DNA from: DASPJR01 sp035628505
Lineage (GTDB): Bacteria > Planctomycetota > SZUA-567 > H5-PLA8
Length of the DNA: 64,000 bases
NCBI GenBank assembly: GCA_035628505.1
Contig: DASPJR010000158.1
Span: 1 to 64,000 of the forward strand
Direction: 5' to 3'
Part shown: positions 13,879 to 22,450 of the stretch, one piece after another
Numbering within the stretch: the stretch's first letter is position 1
How the letters are laid out: each line of letters begins with the position of its first letter
The notes under the pieces: generated by a model
What the model was told of the DNA's origin: nothing
What the model saw: the letters and a program-made list of their open reading frames with translations, nothing else
The model's database searches: none
Position numbers and translations under genes: made by a program

Positions 13879-14883
13879 ATGTCACTGATCCACGTTCAAA
13901 ACCTGGTTAAAGAGTACAAAACCTACGACCGCCGCGAAGGCATCAGCGGCGCCGTGCTGGATTTGTTTTTCCGCGACTATAAGACGCTGCGTGCCGTTGA
14001 TGACATCTCTTTCGACATCGAACGCGGGGAGATGGTCGGCTACATCGGCGCCAATGGCGCGGGAAAATCGACGACCATCAAGGTTCTCTGCGGAATCCTG
14101 TACCCGACTGCAGGCGAAGTGATCGTCGACGGCCGCTCGCCCTTTCAGGAACGCGAAACCCACGTGCGGAACATCGGCGCCGTTTTCGGACAGCGCTCAC
14201 AGCTGTGGTGGGATCTTGCCGCGGGCGAATCGCTGCATCTGCTTTCCAAAATTTACGGCCTCAGCGAAAAGCAGTATCAGCAACGCATGGAAGAGTTCGA
14301 GCAGGTGCTCAAGGTCAAAGAATTCCTGAAGACGCCGGCACGCAAGCTGTCGCTGGGTCAGAAAATGCGCTGCGAGCTTGCGGCGTCGCTGATACACAAT
14401 CCCAGCATCATTTTTCTCGATGAACCCACCATCGGGCTGGACGTGACGGTTAAGCAGTCAATTCGTGATTTCGTGCGGCGCATCAACAAGGAACGAGGGG
14501 TCACGGTGATCCTGACCACGCACGACCTGCGGGACATTGAAGAACTCTGCTCGCGTGTGCTGATCATCGATAAGGGAAAGAAAGTCTTTGATGGCACACT
14601 CGAAGCGTTGCGCATGAAAGCCGCCGATTCGGCGCAGCTCACTTTTTCAATGGTGCACGCGCTTGAGAAAGACTGGCGCCCTGACGGCCTTCCGGGGAGC
14701 GGCGTGCTGTGGAAGGCCGACGGTGCGGCGCTCACTGCTATTCTTGGCCGGCAGGCTCCGCCGCGAACGGAAGTCATCCGCGCGGTGCTCGACCGCTACG
14801 GCCAGGACGTTCAGGACATCGACATCGCCGAGCCGCAGATCGAGCATGTCGTTCAGCAGATCTACGCATCGGGGACAGCATGA
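13879..14883 (+). CDS. ABC-2 type transporter ATP-binding protein (COG4586-like)
   Basis: The 334-residue ATPase has Walker A GANGAGKST, a Q-loop at GAVFGQRSQLWWDL, signature LSLGQKMRCELA, Walker B IIFLDEPTIGLD and the switch TTHDL. The N-terminal insertion LDLFFRDYKTLRAVDDIS is typical of the COG4586 group, which pairs with ABC-2 permeases. A C-terminal accessory domain (about 255-334) ends the protein. Its stop overlaps the start of the permease gene (ATGA), showing translational coupling. It powers export of an unknown substrate; polysaccharide, lipid or drug are all possible. Confidence 0.92.
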   Translation: MSLIHVQNLVKEYKTYDRREGISGAVLDLFFRDYKTLRAVDDISFDIERGEMVGYIGANGAGKSTTIKVLCGILYPTAGEVIVDGRSPFQERETHVRNIGAVFGQRSQLWWDLAAGESLHLLSKIYGLSEKQYQQRMEEFEQVLKVKEFLKTPARKLSLGQKMRCELAASLIHNPSIIFLDEPTIGLDVTVKQSIRDFVRRINKERGVTVILTTHDLRDIEELCSRVLIIDKGKKVFDGTLEALRMKAADSAQLTFSMVHALEKDWRPDGLPGSGVLWKADGAALTAILGRQAPPRTEVIRAVLDRYGQDVQDIDIAEPQIEHVVQQIYASGTA

Positions 14884-15719
14884 ACTCCGCCGCGCTGAGT
14901 TCCTCGCCGATGCAGCGCCGCCTTGCGCTGGTTTATGCCTTCGCGCGCTCAAGTTTCATCATCATGCTGATGCATCGCGTGCGCTATGTCATCGGCGTGG
15001 TCAACTATTTCGTGTATGTCACAGTGAATTACTACCTGTGGGATGCGCTGTTCGCGGCCAATCCCGGGGCCATCACGGCAGGCTGGAGCTTGCCGCAGAT
15101 GCAGACGTACGTGTGCGTGAACTGGGTGGTGCGCAGCGCCTATTTCTCGAACTCGGACAACATCCTTGCCGCGCGCATCAACAAAGGCGAAATCACCTCG
15201 GACCTGCTGCGGCCGACCTCGCTGCTGACGCAGTTTTATGGGTCGGCGCTTGGCGAGGTTATTTTTCGCTCGCTGTTCATGGCCGCGCCGGTGCTCGTGC
15301 TGGTGCTTTTTTTCTTCAATATTCAGCCGCCGGCGAGTTCCAGTCATGCGCTGCTTTTTCTTTACAGCGTCTTTCTTGCCTTCCATCTTTTCTTCGCCGT
15401 GAACTTCCTCACCGGACTGTGCGCTGTGTTTACCGAAAAGCTGCAGGGCTTTCTATGGGCCAAGTTCATGCTCCTGCAGTTTTTGACAGGCCTGCTGCTG
15501 CCGCCGCAATTCTTTCCGGAGGCATTCCGCATCGTCTTTGAACTTCTTCCATTCAAAGGAATGGCGTACACCCCGATGAGCATTTACCTGGGGCGGTTCG
15601 AACAGAACACCCTTGCATGGGAATTGCTACTGCAGACGCTCTGGACTATCGGGCTGCTTTTATTGTGTGAATGGAGCTGGGAGCGCGTACGCCGACGTTT
15701 GAGCGTCCTGGGCGGTTGA
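14880..15719 (+). CDS. ABC-2 type transporter permease (COG4587/COG3694-like)
   Basis: The 279-residue protein has six hydrophobic segments, for example YVIGVVNYFVYVTVNYYLW and FLALHLFF-like helices. Conserved between them is AARINKGEITSDLLRPTS, a typical loop of this permease group. The start overlaps the ATPase stop codon by four bases. In related systems two different permeases usually follow the ATPase; only one is found here, so a homodimer is likely. The next gene encodes a secreted protein and is not a permease. Confidence 0.88.
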   Translation: MNSAALSSSPMQRRLALVYAFARSSFIIMLMHRVRYVIGVVNYFVYVTVNYYLWDALFAANPGAITAGWSLPQMQTYVCVNWVVRSAYFSNSDNILAARINKGEITSDLLRPTSLLTQFYGSALGEVIFRSLFMAAPVLVLVLFFFNIQPPASSSHALLFLYSVFLAFHLFFAVNFLTGLCAVFTEKLQGFLWAKFMLLQFLTGLLLPPQFFPEAFRIVFELLPFKGMAYTPMSIYLGRFEQNTLAWELLLQTLWTIGLLLLCEWSWERVRRRLSVLGG

Positions 15720-15786
15720 ACGGTGCGGTTCACTGGCACAATTGCCGATACCTATTACGCTGCAGAGCCTGCTTCAAAAGCAATAT

Positions 15787-16962
15787 ATGGAGAATTCGAT
15801 CTTGCGCTTCATGGCACTCCTTTTTTCAGGGCTGGCGACGCTTACTGCCCTGGCCGGTGAGCCCTCTGTCATTCCCGACGCCGATCTCGCCTTTAAAGCC
15901 GACAGCATCGTCGTGGCCCGCATCGGCAGCCTCTCTGCATCGCCGCAGGAAACCGGCGGAGCCGCCGCGCTCTGGATCGAACACACGCTTAAAGGAAAGC
16001 TCAGAGCTGGCCGCGACATCATCTGGCTGCCGCGCAAGGAACTTCCCGGAGCGCAGCTCGAGAACAAGCTGTGGCTGCTGTGCCTCTCGCAGCGCGGCGA
16101 CGGAACCTGGCATATTCAAAGCGGCGGACGCGAGCCGCTGAAGATCGACAGCGTCGATTCACCAAAAGTAGCCGAGCTCGCCAAAGCAGCAGGTGCGTTT
16201 GGAGCCGCGCCCGAAGCAGAAGCACCGTCCGCAGCAGAGTTTTCGATGTGGATCCGCAAAGCGGCAAAGGGCAGCCAGCAGACCCGCCGCGAAGCCAGCG
16301 CGCGATTGCTTGCCGCCGGCGACGCGGCACGCACGGAACTGCTTAGCGCGCTATCCAGCGACGAGCGTGAGGTTGCAAACGTCGCCCGCACGCTTCTGCC
16401 ACTCACCGGCGGAGGCCCGGCGGTGAACAAGCTGCGCCTGGTGTTTGAGCCGGCGAACCTTGAACTGCAGCCGGGTGACCTGCGCAACATCGTCGTTCAC
16501 TTCGCGAACCTGGATGCTGATGACATGAAGTTTGTGCTGGGCCAGTCGGCCTGGGGCGAGACAGTCGAAGCGGCGGCGGTGTACCGCGTGCGCGCGCTCA
16601 AGGGGGCTGGCACCGAGGAGCCGCGGACGCCGCAGCTTTTTTCAGCGGTGCTGCCGCAGGGCTATGGCAAGCCGCGCGCGGATGGCGCATCGTCTCTTCC
16701 GCTGGTGCGCGTGGCGCCCGGACTGAGCACGCTTCCGGTGGCAATCCGCATTGAGCTTGAAAAAGCGACCGAAGACGGCAAGGAAATCCGCCGATTGAAA
16801 TTCCCGCACGGCAGCATCTCCGTCCCGGGGCCAGGCCGCTACGGCATGCGGGTGACGTTTGAATGCCCAGGTCCGCGGCCGGACCAGCAGCGCCTGATCG
16901 ATGCGAATTACTGGGGCGGCGGACGGCTGATTTCTAATGAGATTACGCTGGTTATCAAATAA
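15787..16962 (+). CDS. Secreted protein of unknown function with HEAT-like segment
   Basis: The 391-residue protein has a signal peptide (ENSILRFMALLFSGLATLTALAG). The first part (about 25-150) starts with PDADLAFKADSIVVARIGS and resembles domains of other planctomycete secreted proteins of unknown role. The middle (KGSQQTRREASARLLAAGDAARTEL) looks like a HEAT-type helical pair. The rest is beta-rich (LRLVFEPANLELQPGDL, PGRYGMRVTFECPG), possibly Ig-like. ATG 15787 was chosen for the signal peptide; there is no clear ribosome site and ATG 15811 is an alternative. It lies 67 bases after the ABC permease gene and may be cotranscribed. Confidence 0.6.
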   Translation: MENSILRFMALLFSGLATLTALAGEPSVIPDADLAFKADSIVVARIGSLSASPQETGGAAALWIEHTLKGKLRAGRDIIWLPRKELPGAQLENKLWLLCLSQRGDGTWHIQSGGREPLKIDSVDSPKVAELAKAAGAFGAAPEAEAPSAAEFSMWIRKAAKGSQQTRREASARLLAAGDAARTELLSALSSDEREVANVARTLLPLTGGGPAVNKLRLVFEPANLELQPGDLRNIVVHFANLDADDMKFVLGQSAWGETVEAAAVYRVRALKGAGTEEPRTPQLFSAVLPQGYGKPRADGASSLPLVRVAPGLSTLPVAIRIELEKATEDGKEIRRLKFPHGSISVPGPGRYGMRVTFECPGPRPDQQRLIDANYWGGGRLISNEITLVIK

Positions 16963-17193
16963 TCAGCGATGGAACCTGGATAGCAGCCACAGCCCGAGCG
17001 ACAACACCACCGATAGAATTAAGCTCGTGGCGAGTGGAAAATAGAACGAGAAGTTTTCGCGCTCGATGCGGATATCGCCCGGAAGCCGTCCGAGGTAGGG
17101 AATACGTCCGGCAAACAGCAGCACAACGCCAGCGATTGTGATGAATAGACCGAAAAGGATCAGCCCTTTCGCGAGAGCATTGCCCGGGTCCAT
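16963..17193 (-). CDS. DUF2905 small membrane protein
   Basis: The 76-residue protein has two membrane helices around the family motif: GLILFGLFITIAGVVLLF, then RIPYLGRLPGDIRIERENFSFYFPL, then LILSVVLSLGLWLL. The LGRLPGDI block is diagnostic of DUF2905, a common small inner membrane protein of unknown function. ATG 17193 has AAAGGAG upstream. Longer in-frame readings upstream lack a ribosome site and any family match. The 3' end abuts that of the convergent secreted-protein gene. Confidence 0.93.
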   Translation of the reverse strand: MDPGNALAKGLILFGLFITIAGVVLLFAGRIPYLGRLPGDIRIERENFSFYFPLATSLILSVVLSLGLWLLSRFHR

Positions 17194-17296
17194 ATTCGGC
17201 TCCTTTTTGCTCTTCACCTCTATAAATATAACAGGACTCCTTGTTGTGAAATTCCGCAAGTCTCGATAAACTACGGGGCGAACGACGGGAAAACAC

Positions 17297-18373
17297 ATGG
17301 CCGCAAAAAATACACCGCGCGCAAAGGTCCGATTACGCCTGGATAAGGGCACTTTGCTGCTGCGGCAATTTGGCGTGACAAGCATCATGTGCTCGATCGT
17401 CGATCTGAGCGAGGCGGGTTGCCAGTGCCACTTTTCCATCGCGGATCTGGATGAAGAAACCTGCAATGCATGGAAACAGATCCTCAGTCCGGGACGCGTG
17501 CTTTCGGTGGAACTCACCGAGCCGATGGAGCTGCGCAATCTTATCTTCCGCGAAGCGCAGGTCCGCTGGCTGAAAACGCTGCGCGACGGCGACCTTGATT
17601 TCGGCCTGCAATTCGGCCCCCTCGACGATTACCAGAAAGAGATTCTTGCAAATGCGATGATGCAGTTTGCATCCGAGAAGCTGCGCGCCAAGAAAGCGGC
17701 CGAAGCGCTGACCAAGACGGCTGTGCGCCGCCCTCCTCAGCTTCCCACGTTGAACTCAACGGATGCAGCCGTCAGCGCGTTCACTCTGACGGCGAACAAC
17801 GCCGTCGAAAAAGCACCTCCGCCGCCGAAAGTTCCGCCCGCTCCCCCTAAGTCGCCAGCCACACCGGCCCCAGTTGCAGCAGCGCGAACCGAGCCGGCTC
17901 AGCCGCTGACCGCCACGCGCACGCGCCGCTCGTTTGAACATGAAACCACCGCGCCGGCAGCCACTGCCTCTAATGCTCCGCAAAAGCCCGGCGAGCGGCA
18001 GAAACGCCAAAATGTATTCATGGCGGCGCTGTTCGAATTCTGCGACAGCAAGGGCGGGCAGTGGGAGAACGGAATTCACCAGGGCCGCACGGTCGACATG
18101 AACGAAGGGGGCTTCAAGCTTGAAGGCCCAGCGCCGGACTGCTGCGAAGCCGAGCAGCTCATCAGCCGCGACGCGCACATGATTGTGATCATCCGCAATC
18201 CGAATAAGGACATCCGCTGCCGCTGCCGGGTGCGCTCAGTCAGCCCCAGCCCCAACATGCGGGAGTTCTGGACGTATGGCGTTCAGATCACTGACATTAC
18301 GGAAGAAGACCGCAAACTTCTGCGCGAGCTTTACATCCGCGCCGGCTTCGCGCAGATCAGCAAGCGCCGCTGA
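17297..18373 (+). CDS. Protein with two PilZ-type domains
   Basis: The 358-residue protein has an N-terminal PilZ domain with both c-di-GMP-binding motifs: Arg-x3-Arg at residues 8-12 (RAKVR) and DLSEAG at 36-41. A Pro/Ala-rich linker (about 140-225) follows. The C-terminal domain (about 235-350) is a second PilZ-like barrel in which the motif reads DMNEGG, with Asn for Ser, and the Arg pair is imperfect (RQKRQ), so it may have lost ligand binding. PilZ proteins relay c-di-GMP levels to motility, polysaccharide or surface functions. It is probably cytoplasmic. No diguanylate cyclase lies in the window. Confidence 0.82.
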   Translation: MAAKNTPRAKVRLRLDKGTLLLRQFGVTSIMCSIVDLSEAGCQCHFSIADLDEETCNAWKQILSPGRVLSVELTEPMELRNLIFREAQVRWLKTLRDGDLDFGLQFGPLDDYQKEILANAMMQFASEKLRAKKAAEALTKTAVRRPPQLPTLNSTDAAVSAFTLTANNAVEKAPPPPKVPPAPPKSPATPAPVAAARTEPAQPLTATRTRRSFEHETTAPAATASNAPQKPGERQKRQNVFMAALFEFCDSKGGQWENGIHQGRTVDMNEGGFKLEGPAPDCCEAEQLISRDAHMIVIIRNPNKDIRCRCRVRSVSPSPNMREFWTYGVQITDITEEDRKLLRELYIRAGFAQISKRR

Positions 18374-18491
18374 ACAACTACTAAGCTGTGTCTTCCTGTT
18401 TCGCAGGGAACGCGAAAGCGCCAGGCACGCCAGGAAAACCATTTTTGGTCTGAGCGAGAACTCAGTACTCAAAACTTTCCACGCAGCACTC

Positions 18492-19856
18492 TCACGCCGG
18501 TGTGCCGAGCGAGCGCAGGTAATCGTTGACGTAAATTCCTGACGCGTGCCCGTCGCTGAAGACCAGATTCTGCCCGTAGCGGCCGACAGGACGCACTTCA
18601 ACGACGCGCACGTCCTGCGGAACGTCAGAATCTTTGATCATCTTTTCGCCGGTCATCTCATTGCGGCATGCCGCACACGGACAAGCCACGCGCAGCGCGT
18701 GATGGTTGTAGACGGTCACGCCGCCGTCGTCCCAGAAAATCATCGGCGGCTGGCGGTCATGAAGATGCACTTCCTTCGGCCGGTTCTTCACTTCGCTTTC
18801 TTTGAGATTAATAATCGAAAGCTGCGCAGCCATGTTGCGCGCCACAATCTCAAACGCCTTCGCGCCGACGCTGCCCCGATCGAGCGCCACCAGCGGCTTG
18901 CCCAGGTCGCCGGCCTCGACCATGCGCGGATCCAGCGGAACGCTGCCGAGGAATGGCACGTTCATCTCGCGCGCGGAGCGCTCGCCGCCACCCTTGCGGA
19001 AGATGTTGTGAACTGTGCTGCAGTTCGGACAGATGAAGCCCGACATGTTTTCGATGATGCCCAGAATCGGCACGTTAACCGTCTGGAACATCTTCAGGCC
19101 CTTGCGGGCTATGCGCAGCGCCACGTCCTGGGGCGTGGTGACGATGACCGCGCCGTTGATCGGCGCCGACTGCGTGAGCGTCAGTTGCACGTCGCCCGTT
19201 CCGGGCGGAAGATCCATGAGCAAATAATCGAGCTCGCCCCACTCCACCGCGCCAAGAAACTGCTGCAGCATGCGGCTGGCAATCGGACCGCGCCAGATCG
19301 TAGGGGCATCTTCGCCAACCAGCATGCCGACAGACATCACCTTGATGCCATAGGCGAGCGGCGGAATCGCACGGCCCTGTTCATTGGCGCGCGGCCGTTC
19401 GCTGGTGCCGAGCATGCCCGGAATGCTGGGGCCGTAAATGTCGGCATCCAGAATACCGACGCGCGCGCCGGTGGCTGAAAGCGCAAGCGCCAGGTTTGTT
19501 GTCGCAGTGGACTTGCCCACGCCACCCTTGCCGGAGGCGATCGCGACCACGTTTTTGACGCCTTTAAGCACGTCCCCGCTGCCGACGGGACGCCCGCGGG
19601 TCTGCGCGGTCATCGTGACATTCACGGCATCGACGCCTGGAATGGCTTTAACCAGATCGTGCGCCTGCTGCTTGAGCTGATCTTTCACCGGGCAGGCCGG
19701 CGTGGTGAGCTCGATTTCGAATCCAATTGCGCTGCCGCAAATCTTCAGATTTTTGATAAATCCGAGCGAAACGATATCGCGATTGAGATCCGGGTCGTAA
19801 ACGTTGCGCAGAGCATCGAGAACCTGTGCTTCAGAAACTTCTTTGACGTCGGGCAT
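18492..19856 (-). CDS. Mrp/NBP35-type P-loop ATPase fused to a C-terminal DUF971 domain
   Basis: The 454-residue protein has three parts. Residues about 8-95 form a MIP18/DUF59 domain (VLDALRNVYDPDLNRDIVSLG). A Mrp/ApbC ATPase follows with deviant Walker A GKGGVGKST, LLMDLPPGTGD and the iron-sulfur-type CPNC in GFICPNCSTV. The C-terminal ~95 residues are a DUF971 domain (VTVYNHHALRVACPCAACRNE). Mrp proteins load or carry 4Fe-4S clusters to apoproteins. The fused DUF971 has a CPCAAC cluster of Cys that could bind metal. A TTG nine bases upstream is in frame, but ATG 19856 has better spacing from GGAG. Confidence 0.92.
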   Translation of the reverse strand: MPDVKEVSEAQVLDALRNVYDPDLNRDIVSLGFIKNLKICGSAIGFEIELTTPACPVKDQLKQQAHDLVKAIPGVDAVNVTMTAQTRGRPVGSGDVLKGVKNVVAIASGKGGVGKSTATTNLALALSATGARVGILDADIYGPSIPGMLGTSERPRANEQGRAIPPLAYGIKVMSVGMLVGEDAPTIWRGPIASRMLQQFLGAVEWGELDYLLMDLPPGTGDVQLTLTQSAPINGAVIVTTPQDVALRIARKGLKMFQTVNVPILGIIENMSGFICPNCSTVHNIFRKGGGERSAREMNVPFLGSVPLDPRMVEAGDLGKPLVALDRGSVGAKAFEIVARNMAAQLSIINLKESEVKNRPKEVHLHDRQPPMIFWDDGGVTVYNHHALRVACPCAACRNEMTGEKMIKDSDVPQDVRVVEVRPVGRYGQNLVFSDGHASGIYVNDYLRSLGTPA

Positions 19857-19934
19857 GTTGGGCAAAATCTCCGGTGATTCAACCTTATTAGTTTAGGTTG
19901 GGCACGCGGAAGTGCAAAGTTCAATCAAGGCGGC

Positions 19935-21026
19935 TTACCGCTTTGCCCTTCCCTTCAGCACCAGCGTGCCGCAAATCAGATCATGCAGGCAGCGCTCGTT
20001 GGGATCGATCGCTCCGAGAACCCATCCGGGAAGGAGCATCCATTTCAGCAGCGCGCGCAGGAGAATTCGTCCGGCGCCCAGGCGCGCTCCGTGAACGGTG
20101 CGTGTGACGATCACGACCAGCTTTTTTCCCGGGCTGTCCCCCAGGAGCAGATGAACCAGCGCTTCGTTCGCGCAGCCCGCCAGCATCAGCACCGCCAGCA
20201 GCGCCTGAACGCTCAGGAAAAATGCGGGCAGGACGTCTTCCCGAGCCAGCACGACGACGATGCCGCACACAATCAGCGCCAGCGTCAGATCGATAAAGGC
20301 GGCGAGCGCGCGCGACGCCTTACCCGCCAGCGGCCAGGCGCTAATGCGGCCGTAACCGTCACCTTCGTCCTCCGCGCGCTGCGGACGCAAGCGGTCGGCA
20401 GCCGTCGCAGCCGCCGTCCTGCTCACACGGTGAACCACGGCCTCACCGGCCTCGTTCTCGTCTTCGCTCAGCAGCGGAATAGTATCGTCCGATGAGGGGA
20501 ATGGCGGTACGTCAGCTGGAAATCCCGAAAGGGCGCGAATCGGCGCGATGGGCGTGGTGTGTTCTTCGGCGCGATTCTCAAAGAGCTCGGAAATACGGAT
20601 CGGGCCTTTGGCGGCACTCTCCGGTGGAGCGGTCTCCTTCGAAGGCGCCGCGAGAGGCCCCTGCCCGGGCGAAGCAGAAATCAGGAAAGCCTTTTTAGAC
20701 ATCAGATAGCCCGGCAGCTTCATGCGTCTGCCGCACTTCGGGCAGCGGCCAACGGGCTGATCGATCGAGGCCGGCGAGCGCACGCGTTTGCCGCAGAAGC
20801 AGGTCAGCTTCCAGTATTCCTTGCCGTCTGCGGCGCGGACCATTTCGCAGTGCGGAGGGATTTCAGCTTTCGCGCGGGCCGCGTCAGATGCCGGTTTGAC
20901 GGCGCTGCTTTCCGCCCTGGGCACGGAGATGAACTTTTTGCAGCCCGGGCAATAGGTCTCGCCGCCCGCTTCCGTATCAGCGACTTCGTGCTTGCTGCCA
21001 CACGAGCAGGTGAAGGCGATCGGCAT
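19935..21026 (-). CDS. RDD-domain membrane protein with N-terminal zinc-ribbon motifs
   Basis: The 363-residue protein begins with two Cys-rich modules: CSCG...CPGC at about 8-31 and CFCG...CPKCGRR around residue 75-100. An acidic, low-complexity linker follows. The C-terminal RDD membrane domain (about 225-363) starts PLAGKASRALAAFIDLTLALIV and includes LLLGDSPGKKLVVIVTRT and AIDPNERCLHDLICGT. RDD proteins are membrane proteins with proposed transport roles. Zinc-ribbon plus RDD is a combination seen in planctomycetes. It lies 78 bases upstream of the Mrp gene on the same strand and may share its transcript. Confidence 0.83.
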   Translation of the reverse strand: MPIAFTCSCGSKHEVADTEAGGETYCPGCKKFISVPRAESSAVKPASDAARAKAEIPPHCEMVRAADGKEYWKLTCFCGKRVRSPASIDQPVGRCPKCGRRMKLPGYLMSKKAFLISASPGQGPLAAPSKETAPPESAAKGPIRISELFENRAEEHTTPIAPIRALSGFPADVPPFPSSDDTIPLLSEDENEAGEAVVHRVSRTAAATAADRLRPQRAEDEGDGYGRISAWPLAGKASRALAAFIDLTLALIVCGIVVVLAREDVLPAFFLSVQALLAVLMLAGCANEALVHLLLGDSPGKKLVVIVTRTVHGARLGAGRILLRALLKWMLLPGWVLGAIDPNERCLHDLICGTLVLKGRAKR

Positions 21027-21125
21027 GGTCCGAACCTCTAATAATCGTACCGCGGCACAGAGGCTAGACTGCCGGCGGCCTGTTTTTCCTGCGTGTTCCG
21101 TGCAAAAGTATAGTCGAGAGCCGCC

Positions 21126-22373
21126 CTAGTCCGCTACTTCCTCGGCCAACGCGGCATTCTCCTTGCGCGAACGCGCACTGCGGATCTCCGGGACCAGCAG
21201 CAGCGAGGCAAGCACCATCAGCACCGCCGCGCTGATGCTTACGCTCTGGAAGGAGTACTTCGTCACCGCGTGAAAAGCGACAAGCGGCGCAAGCACGCCA
21301 CGGAGGCCTGTCAGGAACGTATGCACGGACATGTACTCAGCCACACGGTCCGGCGGCGCCAGCTTGGTGACCCACAGGCTCCAGGCGACATCGCCTCCCG
21401 CGTTCGAGATGCCAAAAATAATCGCGCCAAAGATCATTCCCTCCATGTCGCGCCCGGCAAAGAACGCAATTGCGCCCATTGCAAAGCCGACATTCAGGAT
21501 GAAACGCAGGCCGAAAAAGTTCATGCGATCAAACAGGCGGCCCCAGAGGGGGCTTAGTGCCAGGCGCGCGATGTTGGGGATCACACCGGTCAGCAGTGCT
21601 ATCTGGTCGGCCTGGAACGGCGTTCCGTAGCGCGGATTGGCCATGTATTCGACGCGCAGCTGAACCATCATGAGATTGGCAAATCCCATCAGCATCCACG
21701 ATAGCAGCGTCATGCGGAACAGTGCATCGTCGCGTACATGCCGCAGCCCGCGGAACGGGCTGATCTGTCCATCCCGATGCAGCGGACGCGACGGACAGCG
21801 GCTGAGCAGCACGGCCGAACCGAAAAGCTCCGCGGCAAAAACACCCAGCAGGAGCGGAAAGTACAAAATGTCCGTCTCAAGTAGTTCGCCTGCGAGGTAA
21901 CTGAAAAGCGTCGCTGCAGCGATGCGGATCATGAACGCACCTGAAAACAGGCGGCCGCGGCGGTCTGCAGGATAGTTATCCTGGTACATCTGCGTGAGGA
22001 GAGGAATGATCGAGGTCGCCAAGGTCATCCCGAGCATACTGCCCAGGATGAATACCGTTTCATCGTGTAGCAGCGCCACCATGGCGAATGCAACGGAAGC
22101 GGCTGCCAGCATGGCTGCCGCAACTTTGGACACACGCCAGCCGCGCATGGCCACCCAGTAAACCGTCAGGGGCGTCAGGATCATGCCGAAGTTTCCGCCG
22201 GCGGCGACCAGCGCTTTAGCACTGGGACCGGCCTGGTAAAACTTCACGGCAATATAGAGTAGAAACGTGCTGCCGGCGGTCTCTAGAATGCCCGCAGCAA
22301 CCGCCCGCCAGCGTTCATAACGGTAGGTGACCTGCTCGTCCGATTCGCTGGGTGTCTGTGCGTCTTCCGCCAA
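21126..22373 (-). CDS. Major facilitator superfamily transporter
   Basis: The 415-residue protein has about twelve membrane helices (for example ILGSMLGMTLATSIIPLLTQM and MEGMIFGAIIFGISNAGG). Cytoplasmic loops resemble the MFS pattern: YPADRRGRLFSG in loop 2-3 and LSPLWGRLFDRMNFFGLRF at the middle. The substrate is not evident. The start appears to be TTG 22373, with GGAAGGA about twelve bases upstream; no in-frame ATG precedes the first helix region. The gene follows the GH20-like gene by 77 bases on the same strand, so uptake of a sugar released by that enzyme is possible, though unproven. Confidence 0.85.
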   Translation of the reverse strand: MAEDAQTPSESDEQVTYRYERWRAVAAGILETAGSTFLLYIAVKFYQAGPSAKALVAAGGNFGMILTPLTVYWVAMRGWRVSKVAAAMLAAASVAFAMVALLHDETVFILGSMLGMTLATSIIPLLTQMYQDNYPADRRGRLFSGAFMIRIAAATLFSYLAGELLETDILYFPLLLGVFAAELFGSAVLLSRCPSRPLHRDGQISPFRGLRHVRDDALFRMTLLSWMLMGFANLMMVQLRVEYMANPRYGTPFQADQIALLTGVIPNIARLALSPLWGRLFDRMNFFGLRFILNVGFAMGAIAFFAGRDMEGMIFGAIIFGISNAGGDVAWSLWVTKLAPPDRVAEYMSVHTFLTGLRGVLAPLVAFHAVTKYSFQSVSISAAVLMVLASLLLVPEIRSARSRKENAALAEEVAD

Positions 22374-22450
22374 AGGCTGTGCTCATCCTTCCGAAGGAAT
22401 CAGCTTAGCGGACAGTGCATCTTTCTAAAAGTGCGCCGGCAGCGCGCGGA

